NCBI RefSeq assembly: GCF_020026915.1
Contig: NZ_JAINUY010000001.1
Span: 372,001 to 436,000, forward strand
DNA: 64,000 nucleotides
From: Flavobacterium potami
GTDB lineage: Bacteria > Bacteroidota > Bacteroidia > Flavobacteriales > Flavobacteriaceae
Direction of reading: 5' to 3'
Shown: positions 6,128-15,349 of the stretch, piece by piece
Numbering within the stretch: position 1 is the stretch's first letter
Layout of the letters: each line of letters begins with the position of its first letter
Made by a program: the position numbers and the translations under genes
Notes under the pieces: model-generated
Seen by the model: only the letters and a program-made list of their open reading frames with translations
Database searches by the model: none
Told to the model about the DNA's origin: nothing

Positions 6128-8539
6128 TTACTCTGTTGAAAACTGATTTTCGAGTAATTTTTCTTTAAAATCAGATTTAAAGGTGTAAGCAAAAGTAACC
6201 ATCAAAGCGCGCGTGTCAGATTTTGAAGTTCTGTTGCTTCTAAATAAAAAAGTGTTGTTTTTGTAACCACTTTCTAAGGTGTTAAACATATCGGTAACAA
6301 CAATTCCGAGACGGGCATTGCCGCTTCCTAGTTTCTGCTGAAAGCCTAAATCTACGTTATAAATCGGAATTCTTTTTCCTTGCGGAGTGGCAACAGAAGA
6401 ATTATAATTTCCAATAACTTGAAGTTTTCCACCTTTCCACGGATTAAAATTATTGATCATTTTTCCGTACCAGCTAAAAGCACTGTTTACAACATCTTCT
6501 GTTTGTGACAAATTATCTGCTTTGATATTTTGTTGAAAAGCAGTCAAGCTAATATTGGCATCATAAAATGAAAATGGCTTAAAAGTGAAAAGCGTTTCCA
6601 ATCCGTAAGTAACCATATTTCCAATATTTTGAGGCTGTAATAAAACAGCTCCATTATCCTGAAGAATTGAATATTGCCTGATGGTATTATTGGCATTTCT
6701 ATAGAAAGCATTTCCCGAAAGTGAAGATTTCTCCCATTCTTTATTATAACTCAATTCTACAATATGAATAATTTCAGGTTTCAAATAAGGATTTCCACCA
6801 TGCGGATTCAAAGCGTCTGTAATATCCACAAACGGATTCAAATCATCTAAATCGGGACGATTGATACGTTTGCTGTAACCGAATTTTACAGATTCATCAG
6901 CTTGTAGATTCAATTGTATTGACGCGGAAGGGAAAAGTTTTATATAATGATTTGAAAAATTATCACTTCCATTTTCCGTTTTTCCATTATTTGAAACTTG
7001 TTCTGCACGAAGTCCCAAATTGTATTTCCATTTTTCATTGTCTTTTGAACCTGAATACGAATTTAAAAGTGCGTAAAAAGCATTTATTTGTTCATTAAAG
7101 TCAAAAATATTGCTCGTTAACGGGTTGACTACATAATCGCCGTTAATCTTGTCGGCGCTTTGAAAATCAGAATTGAAAAATCGGAAAGTTCCTTTATATC
7201 CTGTTTCAATAACTGATTTTTCTGAAATTGGAAATGCATAATTAAGAATGGCATTCGAAATGTTTTCCTTCGAATAATTGTGCGTTCGCTGTAAAAACGG
7301 ATCTCCAATTACTACCTCGTTTTCATCATAATTATTAGTATCAATATCGGTATTTTCTCTGCCGAAATTATAAGAAGTAGTAATACTGGCGTTTAAACTT
7401 TTTCGATCATCAGAGAATTTTCGATCATAATTGAAAGCCATTTCGGCTGCTTTAGCTTTTTGTATTTCTGAAGAAAAACGTTGATTTCCAGAGAAAAACA
7501 GATTTGAATTATTGAAAATATTGGTTTTTAAAGTTTCTTCATTGTCTTTGTTTTCAAGATTTCCAAGTGCCTCAAAAGAAAATGTATTTCTTTCATTGGG
7601 AGAAAAATCAAGATTGAATTTTAGATTCTGTAATGCTTCGGTTCTCTGATCGCTTCGATTCTGATCAATAAAATGTTCGTCGTCAATAAAATAATTCGTA
7701 CGATCGCCTTTTATGCTTTTGGTTCTTCCTGCAAAACGATTGTCATAAGCAAGACCAATATTCCATTTGTCATTTTTATAATTTAAAAGAGCCGAGCTGC
7801 TTAATCTGCCTTTTGCTCCAAAACCAGCTCCAAGAACTGCCGCACCATTTATTCCGTTCTGATTATTCTTTTTGAGTTTAATATTTATGATGCCACTTTC
7901 TGCATTTGCATCATATTTTGCGGTCGGACTCGTAATGATTTCAATGCTTTCAATACTACTCGCCGGAATCTGATTCATATCGGTAATGGCGGAATTTTTA
8001 CCATTAATTAAAATTAAAGGCGTTTTTCCTCTTAGCGAAATGGCATCGTCAGCATCAACAGAAACTGTTGGGATATTTTTAAGCATATCAATCGCTGTTC
8101 CGCCAGATTGAGAAATATTAGAAACTGCATTAAAAACAAAACCTTCAGCAGTTTTCTGAATTTGCTTTTTCTCCGATTTTACTACGACAGTATTTAAAAG
8201 ATTTGCATCTTCTTGTAAAACAATTGTTTGAAGTGAAATAGGAGAGCCCGTAAAATTTATTTTTTGATTATAAGTTTTAAAACCAATCAACCTGAATTTT
8301 AAAATATATTCAGATGGAGCTATATTTTCCAAAATGAATTTTCCAGCCGAATCTGTAACGGTATAAGCTGCTGTTTTAGTGGTATCATTTATAGGTTTTA
8401 AAACCACGTCAACAAATTCAAGTGGTGTTTTTCCGTCGGAAATTGTTCCGTTTATAGAATTGTTCTTTTGACTAAAAGTATATTGGCAAATAGCAAATAA
8501 GATAATTGCGGTGACTAAATTTTGTTTCCATTTTTTCAT
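6128..8539 (-). CDS. TonB-dependent-receptor-like outer membrane beta-barrel protein
   Basis: This 803-aa protein has a signal peptide (residues 1-23), a carboxypeptidase-regulatory-like domain (about 28-110), a plug domain (about 125-225, with SLRGKTPLILINGK and SIESIEIITSPTAKYDANA), and a long barrel of the OMP_b-brl_3 type to the C-terminus. Such proteins take up or sense substrates across the outer membrane. No TonB box could be named with confidence, and no SusD partner lies beside it, so the substrate is unknown. The ATG at 8539 is preceded by a promoter-like sequence 4 bases upstream. Confidence 0.88.
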   Translation of the reverse strand: MKKWKQNLVTAIILFAICQYTFSQKNNSINGTISDGKTPLEFVDVVLKPINDTTKTAAYTVTDSAGKFILENIAPSEYILKFRLIGFKTYNQKINFTGSPISLQTIVLQEDANLLNTVVVKSEKKQIQKTAEGFVFNAVSNISQSGGTAIDMLKNIPTVSVDADDAISLRGKTPLILINGKNSAITDMNQIPASSIESIEIITSPTAKYDANAESGIINIKLKKNNQNGINGAAVLGAGFGAKGRLSSSALLNYKNDKWNIGLAYDNRFAGRTKSIKGDRTNYFIDDEHFIDQNRSDQRTEALQNLKFNLDFSPNERNTFSFEALGNLENKDNEETLKTNIFNNSNLFFSGNQRFSSEIQKAKAAEMAFNYDRKFSDDRKSLNASITTSYNFGRENTDIDTNNYDENEVVIGDPFLQRTHNYSKENISNAILNYAFPISEKSVIETGYKGTFRFFNSDFQSADKINGDYVVNPLTSNIFDFNEQINAFYALLNSYSGSKDNEKWKYNLGLRAEQVSNNGKTENGSDNFSNHYIKLFPSASIQLNLQADESVKFGYSKRINRPDLDDLNPFVDITDALNPHGGNPYLKPEIIHIVELSYNKEWEKSSLSGNAFYRNANNTIRQYSILQDNGAVLLQPQNIGNMVTYGLETLFTFKPFSFYDANISLTAFQQNIKADNLSQTEDVVNSAFSWYGKMINNFNPWKGGKLQVIGNYNSSVATPQGKRIPIYNVDLGFQQKLGSGNARLGIVVTDMFNTLESGYKNNTFLFRSNRTSKSDTRALMVTFAYTFKSDFKEKLLENQFSTE

Positions 8540-8543
8540 AAAG

Positions 8544-8575
8544 CAAAGTTATTTATCCAATGAAGAAAGGAACAA
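8544..8575 (-). promoter_or_regulatory. promoter of the barrel receptor gene
   Basis: On the minus strand, TAACTTTG (8544-8551) fits the Bacteroidota -7 element TAnnTTTG, with TTG (8573-8575) 21 bases upstream. The element lies very close to the ATG at 8539, implying a very short or absent leader, so either the transcript is nearly leaderless or the start is slightly further in. Confidence 0.45.
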
Positions 8576-8780
8576 TAAAGCGCCTTAAGATACTATTAAA
8601 TTAAACTTAGGGCAGATTAAGTCAATTAAGAAAATAAAATGTTGCGAATAAAAAAGGTGTTTTTCCCCTTTAAAAACAGGAAATTTCATTACTAGTTTAA
8701 AAAACATGATTTCTATTTTTATCTCGTCATAATGCGGAAGCCGAAAAGCACATGAGTAGGCGTTTTTAAATTGAAAAAAT

Positions 8781-9062
8781 ATGGAAACTGCTTTTTTCTT
8801 AGCGATGGGCTGGTGTGGTACGAAATATCCTGGCTGGTGGAAAAAATTCTTCAAAAATCCACCAATTCCAGAACCTGAACCGTGGTGGATTATCGCTACA
8901 ATTGGACTCGGATTAATTGCGGGTTTAGCTGGTGGGACAATTTTTAGCATTGCTATTCGAAACAGTCCATTTTTTGCGGGTCAGGCTGCAATTGCTTCCG
9001 GATTGTTTGCTTTTGGTACTGCAAATATTGTAACCGGAATTGCCACTTCTTTTAGAAACTGA
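8781..9062 (+). CDS. small membrane protein (93 aa), hypothetical
   Basis: The ATG at 8781 opens a 93-aa ORF with unusual composition: a tryptophan-rich N-terminus (KYPGWWKKFF, PIPEPEPWW) followed by two hydrophobic glycine/alanine-rich spans (about 37-58 and 65-90). It is likely an inner-membrane protein with two spans. The opposite-strand ORF here has repetitive low-quality composition and is taken as a shadow. No family recognised. It lies alone on the plus strand between two minus-strand genes. Confidence 0.65.
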   Translation: METAFFLAMGWCGTKYPGWWKKFFKNPPIPEPEPWWIIATIGLGLIAGLAGGTIFSIAIRNSPFFAGQAAIASGLFAFGTANIVTGIATSFRN

Positions 9063-9109
9063 AAATAAAGAATGTCTCGAGAATGTGGGGATAGGATCGG
9101 GATATTTCC

Positions 9110-9159
9110 TGTCACCAATTGTGCAAATTTTTGCGAACTGATTTGTGTGATTGGTGACA
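9110..9159. repeat. 10-bp inverted repeat with 30-base loop
   Basis: TGTCACCAAT (9110-9119) and ATTGGTGACA (9150-9159) are exact reverse complements. It lies just after the 93-aa gene and before the terminator, so it may be part of that transcript's 3' end or a small mobile repeat with TGTCA ends. Confidence 0.5.
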
Positions 9160-9164
9160 AATAA

Positions 9165-9188
9165 AAACGCCCGATAATTCGGGCGTTT
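9165..9188. terminator. terminator between convergent genes
   Basis: A 10-bp stem AAACGCCCGA/TCGGGCGTTT has a TAAT loop and A/T runs on both sides. It lies between the plus-strand 93-aa gene and purL on the minus strand and could serve either. Confidence 0.8.
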
Positions 9189-9208
9189 ATTAAAGTGTTT
9201 AACCTTTT

Positions 9209-9305
9209 AGATATTAAGTCGATTAAGAGTTTAAACTTAATTTTCTAAAGTAATTATGGTATAAAAATCACATTAAGAGACAAAGACTTAATTAACTTAA
9301 TATCT
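9209..9305. repeat. inverted-repeat element (ATATTAAGT type)
   Basis: AGATATTAAGTCGATTAAG at 9209-9227 matches the reverse complement of 9287-9305 with two mismatches. A partial copy (GATTAAGTCAATTAAG) lies at about 8611-8626. The interior is AT-rich and noncoding. Confidence 0.5.
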
Positions 9306-9323
9306 TAATGGTGATAAATAATA

Positions 9324-12300
9324 TTAGTTTTTCTCAATCCATTTTCTTGCATTGACAAAAGCTTCGTGCCAAGGCGTAACCTCGTCGTTTCTGTCTTTTG
9401 CATAATGAGCCCAGTTCCATTGGAAAGTCGAACGCTCAATGTGAGGCATCATAACCAAGTGTCTTCCAGTTTTGTCACACATCATTGCAGTGTTGTAATC
9501 AGAACCGTTAGGGTTTGCTGGATATCCTTCGTAAGCATATTTAGAAACAATGTTGTATTGGTCTTCTGCGTAAGGCAATTTGAATTTACCTTCTCCGTGA
9601 GAAACCCAAACTCCTAAAGTGCTTCCTGCCAAAGTAGATAACATCACAGAATTGTTTTCCTGAACTGTTACAGAAGTAAAGATACTTTCGTGTTTCTGGC
9701 TTTCGTTATGGTGCATTTTTCCGTGAACTTCGTGCTCTGGATTAATTACTTCTAATTCCATAAACAATTGACATCCGTTACAGATTCCAACAGATAAAGT
9801 ATCTTCTCTTTTGAAGAAATTATCTAAAGCTGTTTTTGCTTTTTCGTTGTATAAGAAAGCTCCAGCCCAACCTTTAGCAGAACCTAAAACGTCAGAGTTA
9901 GAAAATCCACCAACAGCTCCAATGAACTGAATATCTTCTAAAGTTTCACGTCCAGAAATTAAATCCGTCATGTGAACGTCTTTTACGTCAAATCCAGCCA
10001 AGTACATAGCGTTTGCCATTTCACGCTCAGAATTACTTCCTTTTTCACGAATAATAGCTGCTTTTGGTCTTGGTTTAGAATTGTCGATTTCTGGTTTCTT
10101 TCCTGTAAAATGTGCAGGGAAAGTATAATTTAAAACCTGATTTTTATAGTTTTCGAAACGTGCTTTTGCAGTTCCGTTTTTAGATTGTTTTTGATCTAAT
10201 AAATAAGAAGTTTCAAACCAAACATCTCTGTAGGTTGGAATATCCAATTTATAAGTTCCAAATTCCAAACTTGCAGATTCTTGAACTGAACCTAATTTAA
10301 AGAATTCGATGTTGTTTCCTTTTAATTTAGCTTCAACTGCTGCATCTGATTTTGCTTGGAATACGATTCCGATATTTTCTGCGAAAAGGATTTTCAATAA
10401 GTCTTTTTCCGCGAAAGCGCTGAAATCAATTTTAGCTCCAAGATTTACATCAGCAAAACACATTTCTAATAAAGTCGTGATCAAACCACCACTTCCGATA
10501 TCGTGACCCGCTAAGATTTGGCTTTCGCCGATTAATTCCTGAACGGTATTAAATGCATTTTTAAAGAAAGCCGAATCTTTAATAGTAGAAGTTTCGTTTC
10601 CGATTGTATTTCTGATTTGTGCAAAAGAAGAACCTCCTAATTTGAAATCATCTTGAGACAAATTGATATAATAAATTGATTCTCCGTTTTTCTGTAAAAC
10701 AGGCTCAACTACTTTTCTGATATCTGTACAGTTTCCAGCAGCAGAAATAATAACCGTTCCTGGCGCAATTACTTCATCATTTGGATATTTTTGTTTCATT
10801 GAAAGTGAATCTTTTCCTGTTGGAATGTTGATTCCCAATTCAATTGCAAATTCTGAACATCCTTCAACAGCAGCGTATAAACGAGCATCTTCACCTTCGT
10901 TTTTACAAGCCCACATCCAGTTTGCAGATAATGAAACTCCTTTTAATTGATCTTTAATTGGCGCCCAGATGATGTTTGATAAAGATTCTGCAATTGCATT
11001 TCTAGAACCCGCAACAGGATCAATCAAAGCAGCGATAGGAGCATGCCCGATAGAAGTTGCGATTCCTTCTTTTCCTAAATAATCCAAAGCCATTACACCC
11101 ACATTGTTCAATGGTAATTGTAACGGACCTGCATTTTGCTGTTTCGCCACTCTTCCTCCAACGCAACGGTCAACTTTGTTGGTCAACCAGTCTTTTGAAG
11201 CAACAGCTTCTAAACGTAATACGTCTTTTAAGTAGCTTTCAAAATCTCCTGCGTTGTAAGCAACGTCAGCATATTTTCTGTCTACTTTTTTATCTGTCAT
11301 AATTGTTTTTGGAGAACTTCCAAAGAAATCTTCCAAAGCATAATCCATTGGTTTAGAACCGTTAGATTTTGATTCAAAAGTAAAACGGTGATCACCAGTT
11401 ACATCTCCAACTTCGTACATTGGAGAACGCTCTCTGTCGGCAATTCTTTGTAATGTATCGATGTCTTTTTGACCAATAACCAATCCCATTCTTTCTTGAG
11501 ATTCGTTACCGATAATTTCTTTTGCAGAAAGAGTAGGGTCACCAACAGGCAATTTATCTAAATCGATCAAACCTCCAGTTTCTTCAACCAATTCAGAAAG
11601 ACAGTTTAAGTGTCCGCCCGCACCGTGATCGTGAATTGAAACAATTGGGTTATTGTCGCTTTCTACTAAACCACGAATTGCGTTTGCAGCACGTTTTTGC
11701 ATTTCTGGATTTGAACGCTGAATGGCATTCAACTCAATTCCTGAACCAAAAGCTCCTGTATCTGCAGAAGAAACCGCAGCACCACCCATTCCGATTCTAT
11801 AATTTTCTCCACCAAGAATTACGATTTTATCACCTTCTTGTGGTTTGTTTTTGATAGCTTGATTTAATTTTCCGTAACCAATTCCACCCGCTTGCATGAT
11901 TACTTTATCGTAACCAATTTTTCTGTTTTCTTCTTCGTGTTCGAAAGTTAAAACAGAACCTGTAATAAGCGGCTGTCCAAATTTATTTCCGAAATCAGAA
12001 GCTCCGTTTGAAGCTTTGATCAAGATATCCATTGGCGTTTGGTACAACCATTTTCTTTCTTCTACTGCATTTTCCCATTTTCTGTCGTTGTTCAAACGAG
12101 AATATGAAGTCATGTAAACAGCAGTTCCAGCCAATGGCAATGAACCTTGTCCACCTGCTAAACGGTCACGGATTTCTCCTCCAGACCCAGTTGCAGCACC
12201 GTTGAAAGGCTCAACAGTTGTTGGGAAATTGTGTGTTTCGGCTTTTAAAGATAAAACCGAATCAAATTCTTTTATTTCGTAAAAATCAGGTTTATCAGCC

Positions 12301-12977
12301 GATTTTGGAGCAAACTGCTGCACTTTTGGTCCTTTTACAAAAGCAACGTTGTCTTTGTAAGCAGAAACAATATCGTTAGGATTTTCCTGAGATGTTTTTT
12401 TGATTAATTTGAAAAGAGAAGTTTCTTTTTCTTCGCCATCGATAACAAATGTTCCGTTGAAAATTTTGTGACGGCAGTGTTCTGAATTCGCTTGCGAGAA
12501 AGCAAAAATCTCAGAGTCAGTTAATTTTCTTCCTAGTTTAGTCGAAAGATTGTTTAAGTAATCAACTTCTTCTTCGCTTAAAGCTAAACCTTCAACTTTG
12601 TTGTAAGTCGCAATATCATCAATTTCCAAAATTGGTTCTGGCTGAATGTTGATAGTGAATATTTCCTGATCTAATTCATTGAATTTTTGAGAAAGCATCG
12701 GATCAAAATCAGTAAAATCTTCCGTTGCTGGATGAAATTCTTCAATTCTGATAATGCCCGGAATACCCATATTTTGAGTAATTTCTACAGCATTTGTACT
12801 CCAAGGAGTGATCATAGTAGCGCGTGGACCAACGAAGTAACCAGGCAATGCTGATTTTTCGATTTTACTCGCGTCGGCGAAAAGCCAGTTTAGTTTTGAA
12901 ATGTCTTGAGCTGAAATTTCGTTTTGCGTTTGTACGGCAAAAACAGTTTTGCTTTGGTTTTCAAAGAAATGGATCAT
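9324..12977 (-). CDS. purL: phosphoribosylformylglycinamidine synthase, large single-chain type
   Basis: PurL converts FGAR, ATP and glutamine to FGAM in purine synthesis. Started at the ATG at 12977 it has 1217 residues, the normal size for the fused large form with synthase and glutaminase domains. The synthase region holds LGRKLTDSEIFAFSQANSEHCRHK, typical of the family, split here across about residues 190-215. The glutaminase domain near the C-terminus has the nucleophile in GICNGCQL and a late SHGEGKF. The ORF could open 40 codons earlier, but a good promoter at 13004-13035 lies inside that extension, so 12977 is the real start. Confidence 0.95.
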   Translation of the reverse strand: MIHFFENQSKTVFAVQTQNEISAQDISKLNWLFADASKIEKSALPGYFVGPRATMITPWSTNAVEITQNMGIPGIIRIEEFHPATEDFTDFDPMLSQKFNELDQEIFTINIQPEPILEIDDIATYNKVEGLALSEEEVDYLNNLSTKLGRKLTDSEIFAFSQANSEHCRHKIFNGTFVIDGEEKETSLFKLIKKTSQENPNDIVSAYKDNVAFVKGPKVQQFAPKSADKPDFYEIKEFDSVLSLKAETHNFPTTVEPFNGAATGSGGEIRDRLAGGQGSLPLAGTAVYMTSYSRLNNDRKWENAVEERKWLYQTPMDILIKASNGASDFGNKFGQPLITGSVLTFEHEEENRKIGYDKVIMQAGGIGYGKLNQAIKNKPQEGDKIVILGGENYRIGMGGAAVSSADTGAFGSGIELNAIQRSNPEMQKRAANAIRGLVESDNNPIVSIHDHGAGGHLNCLSELVEETGGLIDLDKLPVGDPTLSAKEIIGNESQERMGLVIGQKDIDTLQRIADRERSPMYEVGDVTGDHRFTFESKSNGSKPMDYALEDFFGSSPKTIMTDKKVDRKYADVAYNAGDFESYLKDVLRLEAVASKDWLTNKVDRCVGGRVAKQQNAGPLQLPLNNVGVMALDYLGKEGIATSIGHAPIAALIDPVAGSRNAIAESLSNIIWAPIKDQLKGVSLSANWMWACKNEGEDARLYAAVEGCSEFAIELGINIPTGKDSLSMKQKYPNDEVIAPGTVIISAAGNCTDIRKVVEPVLQKNGESIYYINLSQDDFKLGGSSFAQIRNTIGNETSTIKDSAFFKNAFNTVQELIGESQILAGHDIGSGGLITTLLEMCFADVNLGAKIDFSAFAEKDLLKILFAENIGIVFQAKSDAAVEAKLKGNNIEFFKLGSVQESASLEFGTYKLDIPTYRDVWFETSYLLDQKQSKNGTAKARFENYKNQVLNYTFPAHFTGKKPEIDNSKPRPKAAIIREKGSNSEREMANAMYLAGFDVKDVHMTDLISGRETLEDIQFIGAVGGFSNSDVLGSAKGWAGAFLYNEKAKTALDNFFKREDTLSVGICNGCQLFMELEVINPEHEVHGKMHHNESQKHESIFTSVTVQENNSVMLSTLAGSTLGVWVSHGEGKFKLPYAEDQYNIVSKYAYEGYPANPNGSDYNTAMMCDKTGRHLVMMPHIERSTFQWNWAHYAKDRNDEVTPWHEAFVNARKWIEKN

Positions 12978-13003
12978 TTGTGTAGTTTGTTGTTTTGAAG
13001 GTG

Positions 13004-13035
13004 CAAATTTAGTGTAAATAAATAGTAAGCGCAAA
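13004..13035 (-). promoter_or_regulatory. purL promoter
   Basis: On the minus strand, TTTG (13032-13035) is followed after 20 bases by TAAATTTG (13004-13011), a full match to the Bacteroidota TAnnTTTG -7 element. Transcription would start near 12998, about 20 bases before the purL ATG. Confidence 0.75.
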
Positions 13036-13417
13036 TTTGAAAACCATCTCTTTTCAAAAAAAATGAAATTGCTTTTTTCTTGCATTTTTTCTACCAAAAA
13101 GACGCAAAATCAATAGGTTTCGGTCTTTCGTGAAATTTAAAGATTTAGTAAAATTTCTTTTTTGATAAACGTTGATATATTAAAGTTTTAGAAGGGGAAA
13201 ATGTTGATATATAAACTACACAAATTTTAGTTTTTTGAAAAAATAGATTTGCAAAATTTATGAAACGTTCAATTTGTCAAAAAGGAATATTTGTCAAAAA
13301 ATAAGGTTTTTAGAATAAAAAATGTTGTTTTTCTCAGTTTTTTAGGTACAATTTGTCATTTCGATAAAGGAGAGATCACTCGAAAATGGACAAATTAGAT
13401 TTTCGTTCCAATATTCC
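13036..13417. other. noncoding stretch upstream of purL
   Basis: AT-rich and without an ORF of note. It includes the sequence TTGTCATTTCGATAAAGGAG at about 13353, a fragment of a common flavobacterial intergenic repeat. Nothing else was recognised. Confidence 0.5.
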
Positions 13418-13491
13418 GTAGAGACGCACTGCAGTGCGTCTAAAGTATTGTGTATATTCGTTGCGTAAGATGCACTGCAGTGCATCTCTAC
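13418..13491. repeat. twin palindromes in inverted arrangement
   Basis: Two perfect 20-bp palindromes centred on CTGCAG lie at 13422-13441 and 13468-13487. With their GTAGAG/CTCTAC flanks the two 24-base arms are also reverse complements of each other apart from two positions. A small palindromic repeat element; noncoding. Confidence 0.7.
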
Positions 13492-13510
13492 AGATATACT
13501 TTGCGTAAAA

Positions 13511-13545
13511 AGAAACCTTTGCGCCTTAGTGCCTTCGCGGCAAAA
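13511..13545. repeat. half copy of the GCCGCGAAG-type repeat
   Basis: The stretch CCTTTGCGCCTTAGTGCC followed by TTCGCGGC matches the right end of the 127-202 element. The left end is absent, so this is a solo end or a decayed copy. Confidence 0.5.
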
Positions 13546-13548
13546 CCA

Positions 13549-15057
13549 CTATTTAGGAAAATCTTTACTCTGATAAGCGCCCAAATCTGGCGGAGAAGTT
13601 CTCGTAATTCCTAAAATATCTGTCGGAATGATGTATGACTGATTCCCTTTCGCGAAAGCGGCAGAAGTTTTATCAATATTGAATTTATTCTGAGCAACGT
13701 TATAAAACTTCGGGTTTTCATTCAAAATGATATTGTTATAATGTTCAGTGTCGGTTTTAAATTGATAATCTGGATTAGAGGTGTTTCCGAATTTTAATAA
13801 GCAATTGTTTAATTGGTAAACAAAAGCAGCAGCTGTATTTTTGCTCAAATTGAATTCATTAAAATTTGAACCATAAATAATGCAATTATTGAAAGTAGCT
13901 TGGGTTAACGGATTCGTTTCTGGTGTTGCTCCAGCCAAACTATTGCTCAAAGTGACGGCAAAATGTGTAGGATTAGACCAATTATTGTAAAAAGTACAAT
14001 GCGTGAACTTGTAATTTCCTCCGTAAACACAAGATAAGCCCGCAATTGAAGCATAATTAATGACAATGTTTTCTCCCACAATTTGAGCATTTTGAGCTAA
14101 AATTCCATACTCCACACAATTGTAAATCTGAGTATTTTTAATTTCGATTGTATTTAATGGATTCCTGAAATCTAAACCGATTACTGCATTTTTTAAAGTA
14201 AGATGATTAATAGCGTGATTCGCGCTTCCTTTTTCAAAAATTACAGATTTCCATTGTCCAGGAATGTCAGAATAAAGCGGTTCTAAACGATCGCCTTCAA
14301 AAACAACTTCGTTTTCCAGTTTTTCTGTTGTAGAAGCTGTTCCATTGATTTTTAAAGAAGCATTTTGGGCAACATATAAGCCTGAATTGGCATGAAAATG
14401 AACTCTCGCTCCGGCTTCAAAAGTTACGGTTTTGTTTTCTGGAACTCCTGCATAACCATAAATTACATAAGGTTTCTGTTTAGTAAAAAGAAGCTCGTTT
14501 CCGTTTGTAGGATCATTTTCATTCAAATAAAATCCGTCAACATCTTTTCTGTCGATTTTGATTTTTTCTTTCGAGCCATCAGGATTTTGATTCGGATATA
14601 AAAAAACAGCATCCTGAATTAAAGTAACCAAAGCGACTTCCTGAAGATTGGCGCCACTGTCAAACTGAATTTCATCGGTGTATAAAAAATCAGTTGGATT
14701 TGCATCTGTAATATCTGCAGTGGTTTCTATAAAAATGTATAAACTATCTTTTGCTAAAAGCGTAACATTTTGAAAAATTTTCCCATTGTTGCCCGTCATT
14801 CCGTCAACCGTCATGCGGTATTTAGAACTTAAGCCTTTTTTAAATTGAACAACTGGAATCGAAATGTCATTTTTACTTCTATTGTATACTTTTAATTGAT
14901 AAGTACTCGAGCCTATATTCTTGAAAACAGTGTCCAAGTAAACGGTGTCTTTTGAGAACTTCAAATCTCCAGAGCTGGCAACAGTATCAAAGTCAGTTCG
15001 GCAAGAACTGAAAGTTATAATTATTGCAAGAATGAAAAAAGTAAAATATTGACGCAT
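13549..15057 (-). CDS. lipoprotein with right-handed beta-helix-like repeats (502 aa)
   Basis: The N-terminus (FFILAIIITFSSCRTD) is a lipoprotein signal with a lipobox ending at Cys20, so the protein is lipid-anchored. Residues 30-130 look like an immunoglobulin-like beta domain (DLKFSKDTVYLDTVFKNIG). From about 200 on there are repeated asparagine-rich beta turns (LKNAVIGLDFRN, TQIYNCVEYGIL, THCTFYNNWSN, FNNCIIYGSN), as in pectate-lyase-like right-handed helices. The C-terminus has DLGAYQ, common in choice-of-anchor Q-type proteins. No catalytic residues could be assigned. Single gene on the minus strand. Confidence 0.75.
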   Translation of the reverse strand: MRQYFTFFILAIIITFSSCRTDFDTVASSGDLKFSKDTVYLDTVFKNIGSSTYQLKVYNRSKNDISIPVVQFKKGLSSKYRMTVDGMTGNNGKIFQNVTLLAKDSLYIFIETTADITDANPTDFLYTDEIQFDSGANLQEVALVTLIQDAVFLYPNQNPDGSKEKIKIDRKDVDGFYLNENDPTNGNELLFTKQKPYVIYGYAGVPENKTVTFEAGARVHFHANSGLYVAQNASLKINGTASTTEKLENEVVFEGDRLEPLYSDIPGQWKSVIFEKGSANHAINHLTLKNAVIGLDFRNPLNTIEIKNTQIYNCVEYGILAQNAQIVGENIVINYASIAGLSCVYGGNYKFTHCTFYNNWSNPTHFAVTLSNSLAGATPETNPLTQATFNNCIIYGSNFNEFNLSKNTAAAFVYQLNNCLLKFGNTSNPDYQFKTDTEHYNNIILNENPKFYNVAQNKFNIDKTSAAFAKGNQSYIIPTDILGITRTSPPDLGAYQSKDFPK

Positions 15058-15072
15058 TTAAATAGTTTTTTT

Positions 15073-15204
15073 GCCACTGATTATAAGAATTAAAATGATT
15101 TTTTCTCGCCACGAATTTCACTAATTCCCCGAATTAAATTAGTGCAAATTGGTAAATTTCGTAGCAAACAAAATTAATCTGTGTTAATCTGTGTAATCTG
15201 TGGC
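15073..15204. repeat. palindromic repeat interrupted by a second repeat
   Basis: The outer element runs from GCCACTGATT (15073) to AATCTGTGGC (to 15204) and is the same type as the intact copy at 59351-59413. Inside it, 15108-15165 is a second element with GCCACGAATTTC and AATTTCGTAGC ends, the type seen at 27401-27461. One element therefore sits within the other. Confidence 0.7.
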
Positions 15205-15349
15205 CCAAAAAAGCCAAAGATTGATTCTGATTGTTTTTGTAAAAATAACAAAAAACCTACAGCTTTGAAGTGGAATTTTAAATTTTAGAATCGGATTTTA
15301 GATTTATGTCTTATCTTTCTTTAATTTTACGATTTTAAAGTTTATTTTA

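Noticed and set aside
8585..8950. Minus-strand ORF opposite the 93-aa gene
   Set aside because: Poor composition for a protein and no start signal; the plus-strand ORF has clear membrane spans.
12978..13097. Extended N-terminus of purL (40 more codons)
   Set aside because: A full promoter (13004-13035) lies inside it and the extra residues do not look like PurL.
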